From NCBI GenBank assembly GCA_000328365.1, contig KB294122.1, positions 1,570 through 65,569 of the forward strand: a stretch of 64,000 bases of DNA. The letters run 5' to 3'. The DNA is from Capitella teleta (lineage: Eukaryota; Annelida; Polychaeta; Capitellidae). This document shows positions 11,092 to 22,254 of the stretch, one piece after another. The position numbers and the translations under genes are program-made. Below the pieces are notes generated by a model, which worked only from the letters and a program-made list of their open reading frames with translations, was not told the origin of the DNA and did not search any database. How positions within the stretch are numbered: position 1 is the stretch's first letter; each line of letters begins with the position of its first letter.

Positions 11092-14000
11092 ATGTCGTCC
11101 TGCATGGGCGGCTGGAGTGAGGAGGAGAGAGAGGAGGAGCCAGACCATGAGGACACATCTCATACGGACGACAGTGAGCTGAATTCTCAAGACGAGCAGG
11201 ATCAACTTGAAATTGCGCTCTACAGCCAAATACACTATGAAACCGCTGAATCAGGTCATGAGCTCAGTTTGAATGGTAGTTTATACCACTCTGATGTCTC
11301 GCTGGTTGAAAAGGTTGTTGATACGCCTGATTATAAACCTAAACCTGTTAAATCAGCGCCACCTTCATCGAAGAAGAATAAGAAAAATCGTAAGAAGAGT
11401 TCCCAATTTGTTAGTGTCACGTATGAAATTGACTCAAAAAGTGAGAAAAAAAACACTAAAAAAAGTAAGAAATTGAAAGAGCCAGTGCAATATGTGATTG
11501 ACACAAAGGGTCGGACTGACCCGGTGACAGTGTCAGATTCTGAAGATTCTGTGATAGTTCTTCCGCCTAAAAGTCCGTCTCTTCCGCCGGTTGTGGTTGT
11601 GGATGATTCTGACCACTGGACGTTTTCTGACTCCAAGGACACTTCGGATTCAGATGATTCTCTCTCCATGGTGATCGGAACGGCCAAAGCTAAGCCCAAG
11701 ACGTCGTTGGATTTGCAATTCAACTTCCACAAACCTGCAGGTTTTGAGGATTTAGAGGAAATTCTCGGCTCTTTGGGAGGAGACGGTCAGTTTGAATTGA
11801 GTGGCCATTCGGTTCAACATCTTGAGCTTGATTCTTTTTTTTCCCTCGCAGATGATGAGTGGCAGATTGACGCGTCCGATTATCAGCAACACAGGTCAGC
11901 AAAGTCCCCTCGCAATTCAACTATGAAGCGTTACTATGGCAACGTGAATGTTCAGTGTCACAATTGCAAAGAACGCGGCCATCTCTCCAGGGACTGCATG
12001 CAGGCCAAGGTGGGTGATGTTCAACATTGATCGATACTCTTAACTTTTTTTTAATGTGGGTTTACAGAAGGTGCAAAAATGCACAATGTGCGGTTTGGAT
12101 CAGCACAAAGGAATCTGCAAAGATCCGGTTTGCTTCTCCTGCCTGCGTCTGGGCCACACCCAGTTTGAGTGCACGGAACAGAAGTATCCCTGCCGATCGA
12201 GGTGCACTCGTTGTCATCGTGTTGGACATGATCGTGAGGTTTGTGATCTTTTCGCATCTTGAATTTTGCTTCACCTTTAAATAAATATGAAGCTGCACAC
12301 TGAAATGAGTTGCTTGTGGCAGATCTCTTAGCTTGAGCGACAGCATGATAACAAGGCTTCAGTGATGTTTTGAGATTTTTTCTTTTTCGTGGATTCAGAA
12401 TTTCCGATCATCAAGAAATTCAAGATCTCTTATCGATTAAACCGAACGTTGGATACATTATTAATTATGTTTTGACTTCAAATGTGTTTTCAACAGCAAC
12501 CAAGGTTTATCAATTGGACTATCAATTAGAATGCTTAGGACCGTTTTTCATAATTTTCAATTTCCTGGCGTTCTGTGACTTCCGATGGCTACTACTTGGC
12601 CACCTTTGGAAATATTTCTTGCATCAGTGGGTTGAATTTGAATTTGTTACAAAACGAATCAGAATTTTTTTATTATTGTATGCATTTATATTTACCATTA
12701 CCTTTATCGTTTTGTTTTTCTTTATTCGTTCATTTTTCCTGTACATGTTTTTGTGCGAAATAAATTGTTATTATTATTAAAACTTTGAAAGCTATAATTG
12801 AAGATCCGCAACCAGGCACTCATTTTAGTGTGTGGTGTAACAAATGAGTCAAATTTAAATTAATTAATAATTGAATCCTTTAATTTTTTTGTTCCTCTTC
12901 TAGGACTGTTCTGAATGGTGGAGACAGTTCCATGTTACCACAGTGAGTGATTTTTGTGTGTAATTTTCTTGGATTTCACTCATTATTCTATCTTCATTAG
13001 AACCCTGATGTGGATATTGAGAGAGGTACTGGTCGCCGGAAGACTAAGAGAGGCTGCGCTTATTGCGGGAAGCAAGGTCACTTTGTGGAGGTGGGTGCGC
13101 TCACTTTCATATCAAACTCACTTGTGAATTTGCTTCAATTGCAGGACTGTGACGCTGCCAAGTACAGTAGAAAAGTCAACCATTTGCCCATTTTCTCACC
13201 GCATGTCATGTGTTACGACACATTGAAGCAGTATGAAAACCACGGTTGGTGTTAGAATTAATGCTGAAATAAAAATAATTTCATTTATTATCTCTATGCT
13301 GTTATTGGTCAATATTTTAAATTTGAAAAAAATTGTTTTGCTGTTTTATTATTTGTCTTGAACTCCTGAACTTATTCTGTTTTCAGTGCAATCTATGATT
13401 GAGGATCTCAGTCTGAATTGTCCAAATGTGGATGAGGTCAAAGTCAGAAAGAACAGACGAAGTAATGAGGTCAAAGTTGAAAAGCACAGACGAAGTTATT
13501 CAATCGGCAGAGGGACAGACACCTCGAATTTTTCGCAAGAACCTAAGATGAGATCGAATGGGTGGCACGGTAGAAATGGCAGACGTTCCAATGGTTACGA
13601 GTTCATTGGATGGCAAGAAAATGCAGAAGAAAAGACCAAGGGCAAGAAGAGGAAGAAACTCAAGGGTTGGTGAAATATTTTTCAGCATTTTTTCACTCTG
13701 AGATTCTCATCTCATGAACTTTCCTGGGTCTGATTCTAAAATGAAATTTCCTTAGGACAACTTAGCTTTTACTGAAGTCTGTCACATCTAAGGACTTGGC
13801 ACAATTCTTGATTGAAAAAAAGAGTTGTTCTCGAGTGTATGTTGGCAAGTAGCCAGCATAATTACTCATAACTTCATAAGCATTTCATTCAAAGGATCCC
13901 ACAAAATGTGATGGTCCCTCGTACTGTGAAAAATATGTGTGTGTTCAACAGTAAATTGTGTGCAAGATAATTTGTTTTTGTACGAATAAAATTATCCATC

Positions 14001-14563
14001 TGAGATATTTTGTGTACCAACGTGATTAAAAGAAGTAATTATTATCTCAAATTCTTGATAAATAATTTGTTACTGTTGTTTCCTTGAAGTTGTTTTTCGA
14101 GCGAAGGAAAACAATCTTCATGTAAACATAATTGGAATATGGTCATAAAATATTATTTTGTGAGAGCACGCAAATAATTCTTTGAATAAATTTCATCCCT
14201 GGCTCCGTGCTTCATGAATTTGATAACTTGATTAACTTGATTTAATTTCTGTTCTCCCTTCAGGTAACAAACAGTTCGTTTCTACGGAATCTCTTGTCGA
14301 GAAACCGAAGAGGAAAAAGAAAGGAATGGGCATGAAGTATGCCATGAAGCAGGGCCGAGTGCGTAGACATTCACTTCGTCTGGTGGGTCTCTTTCTTCAG
14401 AGTTTCATAAACTGAGATTAACACCACAAGTTAATTTAAGTTCCAACCTTCTGATACTATAGTTGAGAAGTTGATTATTTAATTTATTTTCTTCTCCTGA
14501 ATAAATTTTTTTTTTTCTTGTTCTCAGGAGCAAGCAGCAGACAAACCAAAGACACCATCATAG
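11092..14563 (+). CDS. ZCCHC7: Zinc finger CCHC domain-containing protein 7 (ZCCHC7, Air1/2 homologue)
   Basis: ZCCHC7 is the RNA-binding zinc-knuckle subunit of the TRAMP complex, which marks aberrant nuclear RNAs for exosome decay. Eight coding exons give about 583 residues: 11092-12009, 12068-12238, 12904-12942, 13001-13090, 13145-13244, 13387-13665, 14264-14382 and 14528-14563. The start is the ATG of MSSCMGGW, just after an acceptor. The acidic N-terminus carries IALYSQIHYE, which matches the conserved LYSQIHY of vertebrate ZCCHC7. Lysine- and serine-rich low-complexity sequence follows. Five CX2CX4HX4C-type knuckles can be read: CHNCKERGHLSRDC, CTMCGLDQHKGIC (one residue short), CFSCLRLGHTQFEC, then CTRCHRVGHDRE and CAYCGKQGHFVE, each completed by DC at the start of the next exon. 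The tail is basic (KPKRKKKGMG), plausibly nucleolar targeting. AATAAA is near 14754. Confidence 0.95.
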
Positions 14564-14953
14564 TTCCTTCATTGATTCTTTGTCTTCTTGCAAACTTTAT
14601 TTTGATATCAGCCATATTTTTAATTAAGGGACTGCAAAATTTCAAAGTTCCCAGTCATTAGTATTTGCTATTCCTGTTACATTGACTTGAAATTATGGTT
14701 CTGCATTTACAGTGATATTTCTTGTTTTCATTCCTATATGCAAAGTAAAAGGAAATAAAACACTGAAAGTTACCATGATTTTTTTTGGCTTTTGTTTGGT
14801 TTTATTTCCTAGTTCTACGTCACTTTTATTACATATCACAGCTATTGAAGAGGAACTTTGCGTTCCCCATGTTGTCACCCGATAAAACTGTCTGTAAAAC
14901 ATGTCTGGGTCATATACAATGGAAGGCAGGTCTGAAGATCATTCCGAGTGAGT

Positions 14954-15594
14954 TCACAAATGTTTGGCGTCTGGATGTATGAGGGGAAGTGGCTCCACTC
15001 TACTCGGCTCAGCGTAGTGCGGTGGGTGACTCAGGCCCCATTGCGGGGGCCGGATTTGTCCCGTGATGGTGTGTGGGGTCGCTTGGTATCCTTGTTGCAC
15101 TGGTCGTGGTTCGCTATGACTTCTGGGTAAATTGTATGTTGCCTTGATGGTTGGCTTGGAGGTTTGTTCGTACGCCCGCATCTTATCTTTGATGTCATTG
15201 TGGTTGATGTTGTAGATGCGTCTGCAGTACCAGTCTGGCACTGTGGCCTCCGCGTGGTGAGCGTACATGTCTGGTCGTTCATGCGCCCACTTGCGCCAGC
15301 CAAGCTGCAAATTTTATTTATTTAATTTGTGAATTGTAGGTTATGAATTCTGTTTACCTTGGCTCTGTCGCAGTGGCTGGTGTGTCTTGGGTTGGGCATG
15401 TTCAGATTTGGCTGCCTGTGTAATAATAATTGATTTTTAGTTAATATTATCTGGGAGTAAATTATACTGGTAATTGTTATTCAAATTTGACGTAAGTCAA
15501 CGTACCACATGTGAGGCATCTGAAACAGGGGTGGCCCTCTTTCCCGAGTCACCACAGCCGTGCTATCAACGAAAGTCCAAGGAATCGAACTCAT
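14954..15594 (-). CDS. Uncharacterised small W/H/P-rich protein, candidate ciliary protein
   Basis: Three minus-strand exons with canonical splice sites, 15594-15506, 15415-15358 and 15304-14954, give 165 residues starting MSSIPWTFVD and ending HPDAKHL. The second intron joins at DRAK|LGWRKWAHERPDMY. There is no signal peptide or membrane segment. The protein is rich in Trp, Tyr, His, Pro and Arg, with short motifs (PDWYCRRIYNINHNDIKDK, SKPTIKATYN), a composition typical of small microtubule inner proteins. I do not recognise the family. It is head-to-head with the gene at 16067 over 472 bp containing an X-box-like site, and tail-to-tail with ZCCHC7. The exon structure is convincing; the ciliary role is inference. 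Confidence 0.75.
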
Positions 15595-15755
15595 ATTCTC
15601 AGCCTATTTCGACGAAGTACAGATTATATAATTTGTTGTTTCTGCCCTCTCGTTGTTGAGATATTATTCAGTGAACAAGAAAACTCACAATCGAAACTTC
15701 AAACACCGCAATGGCGGCCTAAAATATCGATCAAGGACTTTGCATCTCTGAAATT

Positions 15756-15769
15756 CAGGCCATAGCAAC
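15756..15769. promoter_or_regulatory. X-box-like (RFX) site in the shared promoter
   Basis: CAGGCCATAGCAAC matches the RFX consensus GTTGCCATGGCAAC at 10 of 14 positions, including all of GCCAT and GCAAC. It lies between two divergently transcribed genes, 162 bp from one start codon and 298 bp from the other. RFX factors drive ciliary genes across animals. The match is by eye. Confidence 0.5.
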
Positions 15770-16066
15770 GCAACAACAATCGATAAGGCCGCTTACAACA
15801 TTGTTATAATAGTTCTCGATAGTCTACACATCATTGATTCTAGTCGTTAAATGTCTTCGTTGTGACAAAAATAAAAAATATCCTGTATATATGAAATAAA
15901 TTACACACTATTTCCAATCATATAATCATAAAGACATCAATTTATAAAATTGACGAATTGGCTGTTATTTCTATGAATTAAGCGATCAACTTTGCTTTCA
16001 TCAAAGTTTACATTAGAAGAAGCAACATCTCTAAGCTTCTGCCAGCCCCTGAAGTCACGCACGAGC

Positions 16067-16865
16067 ATGGCAAGCCCCGGAAACATTACTCTGGAGCCGA
16101 ATTGGGCACGCGTGCCACCTCATGCGCCTGCCTATCCAAACCCACCGGCCTTTTTCAGGTAACTGAAAGAGTTTAATAAAAATATATTGAAAAATAGTAC
16201 TTCATGTATGTAGTACATGTCAACATGAATGTATGTGATAATTAAATGATCATAATGAACCATACTTGAATCGTTTTCAATTCAATTTTTCAGACAAACG
16301 TTAGCCGAAAATTACACTCAGCCGTATGGAAAGCAGGCATACCAGGTAATGTATAACTCCTCCATCGCGATTGAAGTTTAATTTCATCTCCCCAGAAATG
16401 GACGGACAAATGGAACTGCAGCCACCCAGAATGGCGAGATGAGCACTACCGACTCGATTCACGCACGCCAGTCATGAGAAAGATTGAGTTCCAATCTGGA
16501 ACGATGCGACCAGCCTATCGGGAGAAATGGGACCATCCCGCTTGGAGGCAAGAGTACCGTCGACAGGGCGTGCCTGAGACGGAGGCAACGCGCGNNNNNN
16601 NNNNNNNNNNNNNNNNNNNNNNNNNNNNNNNNNNNNNNNNNNNNNNNNNNNNNNNNNNNNNNNNNNNNNNNNNNNNNNNNNNNNNNNNNNNNNNNNNNNN
16701 NNNNNNNNNNNNNNNTGGTATCAGTTCTCCAACGCTATGACGTCGACGCAGTATAAGAAGCCAGTGACCAGCGTGTATGGTCCCATGCTGAGGGAGCAAG
16801 TGTACGGGCTGAACACACAGAGAAACCGACACGGCTTCATGCCTTATGAAGACTTCTACTTCTGA
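16067..16865 (+). CDS. Uncharacterised W/Y-rich protein, candidate ciliary microtubule-associated protein (assembly gap inside)
   Basis: Exons 16067-16158, 16294-16345 and 16396 onward (canonical splice sites) encode MASPGNITLEPNWARVPPHA, then RQTLAENYTQPYGKQAYQ, then KWTDKWNCSHPEWRDEHY and MRPAYREKWDHPAWRQEY. A run of 121 N (16595-16715) interrupts the last exon. After it the frame is WYQFSNAMTS...RHGFMPYEDFYF to a stop at 16863-16865. The frames on the two sides do not match across a literal 121-base gap, so the gap length is arbitrary or hides an intron. Repeated W-x-EY/EH motifs and many Tyr, Pro and Arg residues recall sperm/ciliary microtubule inner proteins. A resemblance to TEKTIP1 is possible but weak. 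The protein is at least 160 residues. Confidence 0.75.
16595..16715. other. Assembly gap (121 N)
   Basis: The gap lies inside a coding exon. The reading frames on its two sides differ by one base, so the stated length should not be trusted. Confidence 0.99.
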
Positions 16866-16910
16866 ATTTGAGAATCTACTTCCTTCTGAGCCGAAACACA
16901 CGATTTTAAT

Positions 16911-17487
16911 TGATATAACTTGAAAAATCCAGGATGTCTGCCACTGTATTGCTATGAAAATTGAAAAGTATTAAACCACATCAAACATGAATTTTTGATA
17001 TTTTTGTTTTGCTAAATAATTTAGATGAATGCAAAGCTCTCCTTCAAAAGTGAAATTTCAAAAGTCAATAAAAATATGGAGATACAAAATGATGGAGTAT
17101 CAAAAAACAGCACAGGTTTTATTGAGAGAAAAATCAGGGAGCACACGAGAAATAAAAGAAAGTCCACAAAAAGCTCAAATGCCAGATCATGACGCCTGAC
17201 CAGCAACGAGCACTCCGGACGAGGAGGCCTTGGTGTTGGCGTCGGTTTTCTTCTGGTCCTCTGCGTCCTCCCCTCGTATCCTCAGGTTGTGCTTCTCTTT
17301 ATATTCGTTCACTTCACGTCCCTTGGTCACCATCTGCGTATTCAGAGTTTCTAGAACTTTACCAAGCTGCAAAGACAAGATTGAATAGAGTACGTGTAGA
17401 TGATCAGTTTAATTTGTAATTGATAGAACTTGAAAAATCCAGGATGTCTGCCACTGTATTGCTATGAAAATTTAAAAATATTAAACA
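16911..17487 (+). repeat. About 70-bp direct repeat flanking the last exon of PFDN2
   Basis: About 16911-16980 and 17419-17487 are nearly identical, including AACTTGAAAAATCCAGGATG and the following ..CACTGTATTGCTATGAAAA, with about four differences. The first copy lies in the 3' UTR of the plus-strand gene ending at 16865. The second lies in the last intron of PFDN2. The offset is about 507 bp. Confidence 0.95.
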
Positions 17488-20400
17488 ATTAATTCAAGTT
17501 CAACTGTAAAAGATATGCAACTAAATCATTTCTTATATCTTCATTGTAACAACAGAATAAGAGACATTCAAAGCATGTAGCACAAATCCATGCGTACGAC
17601 GCCTTCTGGGATAGCAATGATTTCCGGATTATGAGTTTATGAATTTATGAGTGTACGGTAATTAACTATGTGTTAAACTGTTTACCACAATGCATCATGG
17701 GCAAATATCGAATTTGTCCAAATATCCGAAGCCAAGCTTTGAGCAGTAGATATTCATCAGCTGAATATATACCCAGTTCCCACTGCATACAAGTCTATTG
17801 CAGCATAACCTTTGTGATACAGTATTTTCAACAACCCTAAGCCCATTCAGGCAGCCAATCATTTTAGGAGCAGATAGTAAGCAGCTAGATCGGTCAGGTT
17901 CAGTCATATGCATCAAATGCCATCCATGCTATGTTTTTCTAAGTCAGTTGAAAATGATCTTTCATTAATTCCCGGAAGCATGTTGTTGATGTCCAGACTC
18001 CAGACTAAATATTGTACTAATGATTATTGCGAAATGCTAATCTAAGGTATCATACTTAAGTTTAAAAGTTTGAAGTAGACTGAAAATTTGAAAATTTTCT
18101 TGTTCTCTTGCCTTTAACAGCCTGTCGTCAGAATATTTTCACCAATAATAACTTATGAAATAATTGAGATCTTTTGCTTCAAACTTTCAATTTATAGCAA
18201 AATGTGCAAATGACATTGTTTTGATTAGCTTGAGAGATAACTGACAATTTTGTGTGACTTATAGCTGCTTACATGAAAGAAATTTGGGTCAGCTCTAACT
18301 TTTTTGCACAATTTGAAATCTCAAAGAATATTCACCGGGTAATTATAATTATACAGTGAAACCTCATTACAACAGCAATTGCAATAGCGACAGCCACACT
18401 TAAAGATAGCATATAGCATGTGACAAATCTATTTCCATGTTAAGCACCTCGTTTAAACAGAACCCTTGGTTTCCGACACTAACTCTCCCACTTGAGAAAA
18501 CTGTTTTGTGGCTAAAAACCACTTTCTATAACGACCCTGCTGACATCTTCTTTAATTTGATTGACAGCCATAGGCAGTCTGCACGACATGTTAACTGCTA
18601 TTTGTGGCCCTTGATATGCTGGGCTGTTGGCAAACTTGAAAGCCTGTGATTTTAGTCTGGCGTCTTGTGTTTTGAAAACCGTTCACAATGATTATTGTCA
18701 AATGTAATTGAAGCAAAATGCGGCAAACTTAGATTTCTTTGATAATTTTCCTTTGTACAATCGTTGAGCAATTGGCTAACTTAACTTAAGTCACCAAGCC
18801 GATTCCAATTAAAGCTCATAACGTTCTGAACTTCTGATATTATGCAATAATTTCATTCATTTGACCCCTCACAAACCTGCTTTGGGGAGCCAATGGCCCC
18901 GACGGGTGCGCATAATGACACAAAATTGGCTGCGACGAATGCTGTCGCTATAGTTAGGTTCAACTGTATCAAAATAAAAAATTCTCTTCCCTGAATGTCA
19001 AATGAAGCTTTGGATACAGTGCCTAACTTAATTTTGGCAAAAGTTTGTAGTCTTTAGACTTCAATAATAATTAATTTCTTCACATATTAGAAAGAGTCTG
19101 AAATGTCACTGACCGATTCATAATGAGTTTTGAGAGCAGGCAACACCTCCTTGGCTGACCTCTCCACAAGAACTCCTCCTACCATACGGAAGCATTTTCT
19201 GTCAGGCTCAACATCCTTCAATGTCTCCATCACCAAACTGAAATTCAGAAAAACAAAGATGTCAAAGGGCAAATAATCAAAGATGAATTGTAGAATCAAA
19301 GAATGTTTACATTGTATTGTTGTCAGAGCTTTTCCCAGTATCACAATCATTGTGTGATTAGCAGAGAAGAGCAGCTAAAAATTACTGATGAGAGTGAGAC
19401 TTGTCACTTAGCATAATACTAGTTAGTTTGCAAAATTAGTAAATGCAAAAATTAGATTAACTTTGAAACATGGGCCATGGCATGATGGCAGGCAAACCGA
19501 ATTTAACAGATCTACTAATAATCCATTCCGAATATCGGGGTTAGCATTGGGCCTATGGGAGAATGACTTCCATTACGAAGTATAGGAGGCAAACGTCAGC
19601 TGAAGGCTTGCCGTGATTGGTCCCGTTCCCTTCGTGAAGCTATCGATTTCAGCCAATCAGAGCAGATCATCTTCGCCATAAAAGGACATCTCTGTTGTTT
19701 ACGAAACAAAAGCGCATGCGTGGTGCACTCTGGCTGACCTTTTTACTGTTTCAGGATGAGAAACATGGTAGGTGTCCTAGAAAATCGCTTGTTAAAATAA
19801 GAAAAATAGCGAAAAATATTTTTTTTTGCGCCTGACTGGTGGCAAAATGATTATTCTATCTATTTCCGAAAATAAAATAAAAAAATATCCAGGGGTTTAG
19901 TCGCAGGACACGCTGATATGACGAGGCCCATTGTAAAAGATGGGGAACTCGATGTTTCATCACAGCTCCTGACGTCACGCCTAATTAGCAATATATCTCC
20001 CGCGAAATCGTTAGGGATGATATTCCTTGTGTGGGCCAGGCATAGGAATAATTTTTGGTGCATCAAATAACGACTCAAAGTCCATTTTTAACCAGTTCTC
20101 CCTCCCTTTAAGTAAGTTGACTTGACGGAAATTAGCAGACGACACATACAGCGCTCTCTGGTGTATATGTTTAGAATCCTTTTATATACCTCACAACATG
20201 TTGTGTTATCTATCTAATAACTTTAGAATTTATAACCAGTATTACGGACTATAAAATTATCTGAATACTGTTATATGCATTGAATAATTTATAGAATCAT
20301 ACTGCTGGACCGATCTCTATCGAGTGAATGCTTTGATTAATTTCAATTGCATTTCTCAGCTGGACTATTATTGATCAATCACTGAGCGGCTTTTTAAGGT

Positions 20401-21072
20401 GAAGGTCGAATGCTGCAGCCATCGTACCCATTGCTAGTCGTTTTGGAAATGGAAGCATTTTTGTGCAATTAATGAGTAATTAGTCACTGCCGTGCAGAGT
20501 TTTTGGTGTGTATAGGTTCATTTATTCATAATCTTGCCAGATCCAAAGCCTCATCTCTCTCCCGTGAGGGGAATTTAGCTTCCGAGGCTTTGTTATTGTT
20601 AATCTGAGAAATCAGTGACTTCCCTTGATATTATTATATACTGTCTAGAAGGCTGCATAGGCATTCCATGAATCCATCGCCCACTGGACTGGTAAGACTC
20701 CCTGTGGACTCAGGGAGTTGAGAACAATACTCGAGTCCCAAGGCAACACTGAATTAGCAGGTTAACATCAGTTGAATTAGCAGGTTAACAGTTTTGAATA
20801 ATCAGATTAACAGGGGGTGAGCTAACAGACAAGTCGAGACAGAATCACTAGAAATCAGAACGATCATCATCATTCACGCATGCGAATAGCAGACCGGCGA
20901 TTGAATATACCAAGTTATATTGTATATGTACGCACTCGTGTTCTTTTCGCTCCATTTCTAATTCAGATATTTTGTTTATCAGTTGTTTTTGTTGATTCCG
21001 CAGGTCATTGAAGCCCTGGATTATTTGTTCTTGAGACATTCCTGATTTATTCTTCGCTTCTTGTGAAGCCAT
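17187..21072 (-). CDS. PFDN2: Prefoldin subunit 2 (PFDN2)
   Basis: PFDN2 is a beta-type subunit of the hexameric cytosolic prefoldin, which hands unfolded actin and tubulin to the CCT chaperonin. Three minus-strand exons, 21072-20936, 19237-19114 and 17366-17187, give 146 residues (human 154). Exon 1 encodes MASQEAKNKSGMSQEQIIQG and the first coiled-coil helix, ending in ELEMERKEHD. Exon 2 has LVMETLKDVEPDRKCFRMVG and GVLVERSAKEVLPAL, the beta-hairpin region, a near match to human. Exon 3 has the second helix, LGKVLETLNTQMVTKGREVN and EYKEKHNLRIRGED, then a tail ending SSGVLVAGQAS, close to the human SSAGVLVS end. Splice phases agree (137 + 124 + 180 nt). Intron 1 (1.7 kb) is the longest recognised in the window; intron 2 carries a pogo-like element. 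The gene looks intact. Confidence 0.96.
17690..17830. repeat. Dispersed repeat, copy 1 (PFDN2 intron 2)
   Basis: It contains TTGTCCAAATATCCGAAGCC and CTTTGAGCAGTAGATATTC, which recur with about 85% identity at 39270-39330. It is an unclassified dispersed repeat. Confidence 0.65.
18354..18966. mobile_element. 613-bp pogo/Tigger-like DNA element in PFDN2 intron 2
   Basis: The ends read TA|CAGTGAAACCTC... and ...GGTTCAACTG|TA, imperfect inverted repeats bordered by TA. The subterminal AATAGCGACAGC / GCTGTCGCTAT is also inverted. No transposase frame is visible; a 70-codon frame inside is not recognisable. The block near 18890-18955 is shared, inverted, with 3840-3890. Confidence 0.7.
19238..20935. 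other. PFDN2 intron 1: two hairpins and a tandem repeat
   Basis: Two stem-loops stand out. CAAAGCCTC (about 20536) pairs with GAGGCTTTG (about 20584). ACTCCCTG (about 20697) pairs with CAGGGAGT around a 6-nt loop. At about 20750-20815 a unit with GAATTAGCAGGTTAACA occurs three times. No reading frame here looks coding. Confidence 0.55.
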
Positions 21073-22254
21073 GTTGAGCGGATGTGGATTTTTGGGGAGT
21101 AAGCGTTTATTAATTTTATTGTTGGGTACCAAATCCCATCTAAAAGCATATTATTCGAATGAATTTATATAATTACTAAACTCAAAATATTTAGGGTAGT
21201 TTCACATCAATATTTGGAGTTTAATTAGATGTTACACGAAAAAAATAATCCAATTTTGATAACGAATGATCCCTGTGCGTTATGATATTTGAGTTCTTTT
21301 TTCTTTTAGCAGACGACGTTCCCTTTCAACTATTCTCGATGAATTGACAGTTGTCATGTTGACCTGCTGTTGTAGTGTTGAAAGCTGAAAGCGGCACGCC
21401 CGTTTGCAGGGGCACTGTTTTGGTAACCGGAGGAAGTAATTTGATAATAACGTATTAGGAATATACGCGTACATCCAAATCGAATTGCTGATATAATGAA
21501 AATCCAACCTGGTTTAGTGGTTACCTGGAAATATTATAATTATTTTGATTACGGGTATGATCTGCCATCTGGCATAGCTGGTGATAACGCTGCCACAGAT
21601 AAATCGGTCAAGGACTGTATACCTCGCATGGCGTCTCGCTGTAGAATGTCAGCTAGATCTGGCATTATTAATGGGGACCTTACTGGAGTTATCGGCCTAG
21701 AAGCAATAGATCTTTATGCTGTTAATCATGACCATTTTCATAACCCGTTGGAAAACAATAACTCAGAAACATACAAGCCTCTTGGTCAACGATAATCATC
21801 ATGTGGTTAGTCCCGAGGGGTAGTGGCTCTCCTATACACCGTTGAGTGTAGCATAAGGATATAGCGCATGATTGGGCACATGAAATAGGATGATAGGCAT
21901 CTCTTTCCCTCAAGTTACTCTCTCGTGGGAATGAGTTTGGGCATATAGGCCTGTAATGCCATGGAACCCAGATAAAAATTATGGCTTTCCTAATTAATAT
22001 TTATGTTAGGTTGCCTGCACGTCAGGCATCAGTTAGTAGCTTATGTGAACGAAATAGCATAATGTTTTCTAAATTTCTACATATCCTACCCCAAGCTGTC
22101 ACCGAATCATTCAGTGTTTTTAATTAATAAATTTCATAGCTTTATAATTTTGACCAACCACTAAATGCAAATCCTATCAATTGGCAGATACACTTCATCA
22201 ATGATGCTTGATGTTTAACCCTGTGAACCATTGATTGATCTCTGATCACTGATC
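21073..22254. other. Intergenic region between PFDN2 and the membrane-protein gene
   Basis: It must hold the PFDN2 promoter and that of the gene at 22255. A 99-codon plus-strand frame at 21496-21795 starts with ATG, but it matches nothing I know and has no supporting structure, so I do not call it a gene. Confidence 0.4.

Noticed and set aside
11273-11732. Frames overlapping ZCCHC7 exon 1 on both strands
   Set aside because: Shadows of the Lys/Ser-rich low-complexity coding region.
12370-12780. 136-codon hydrophobic frame
   Set aside because: Lies inside a ZCCHC7 intron, is A+T-driven and Phe/Tyr-rich, and resembles nothing known.
16515-16901. 128-codon minus-strand frame
   Set aside because: Runs through the N gap and is antisense to the plus-strand gene with clear splice sites.
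21496-21795. 99-codon frame upstream of PFDN2
   Set aside because: No recognisable motif, no splice context, and a length still plausible by chance over 64 kb.
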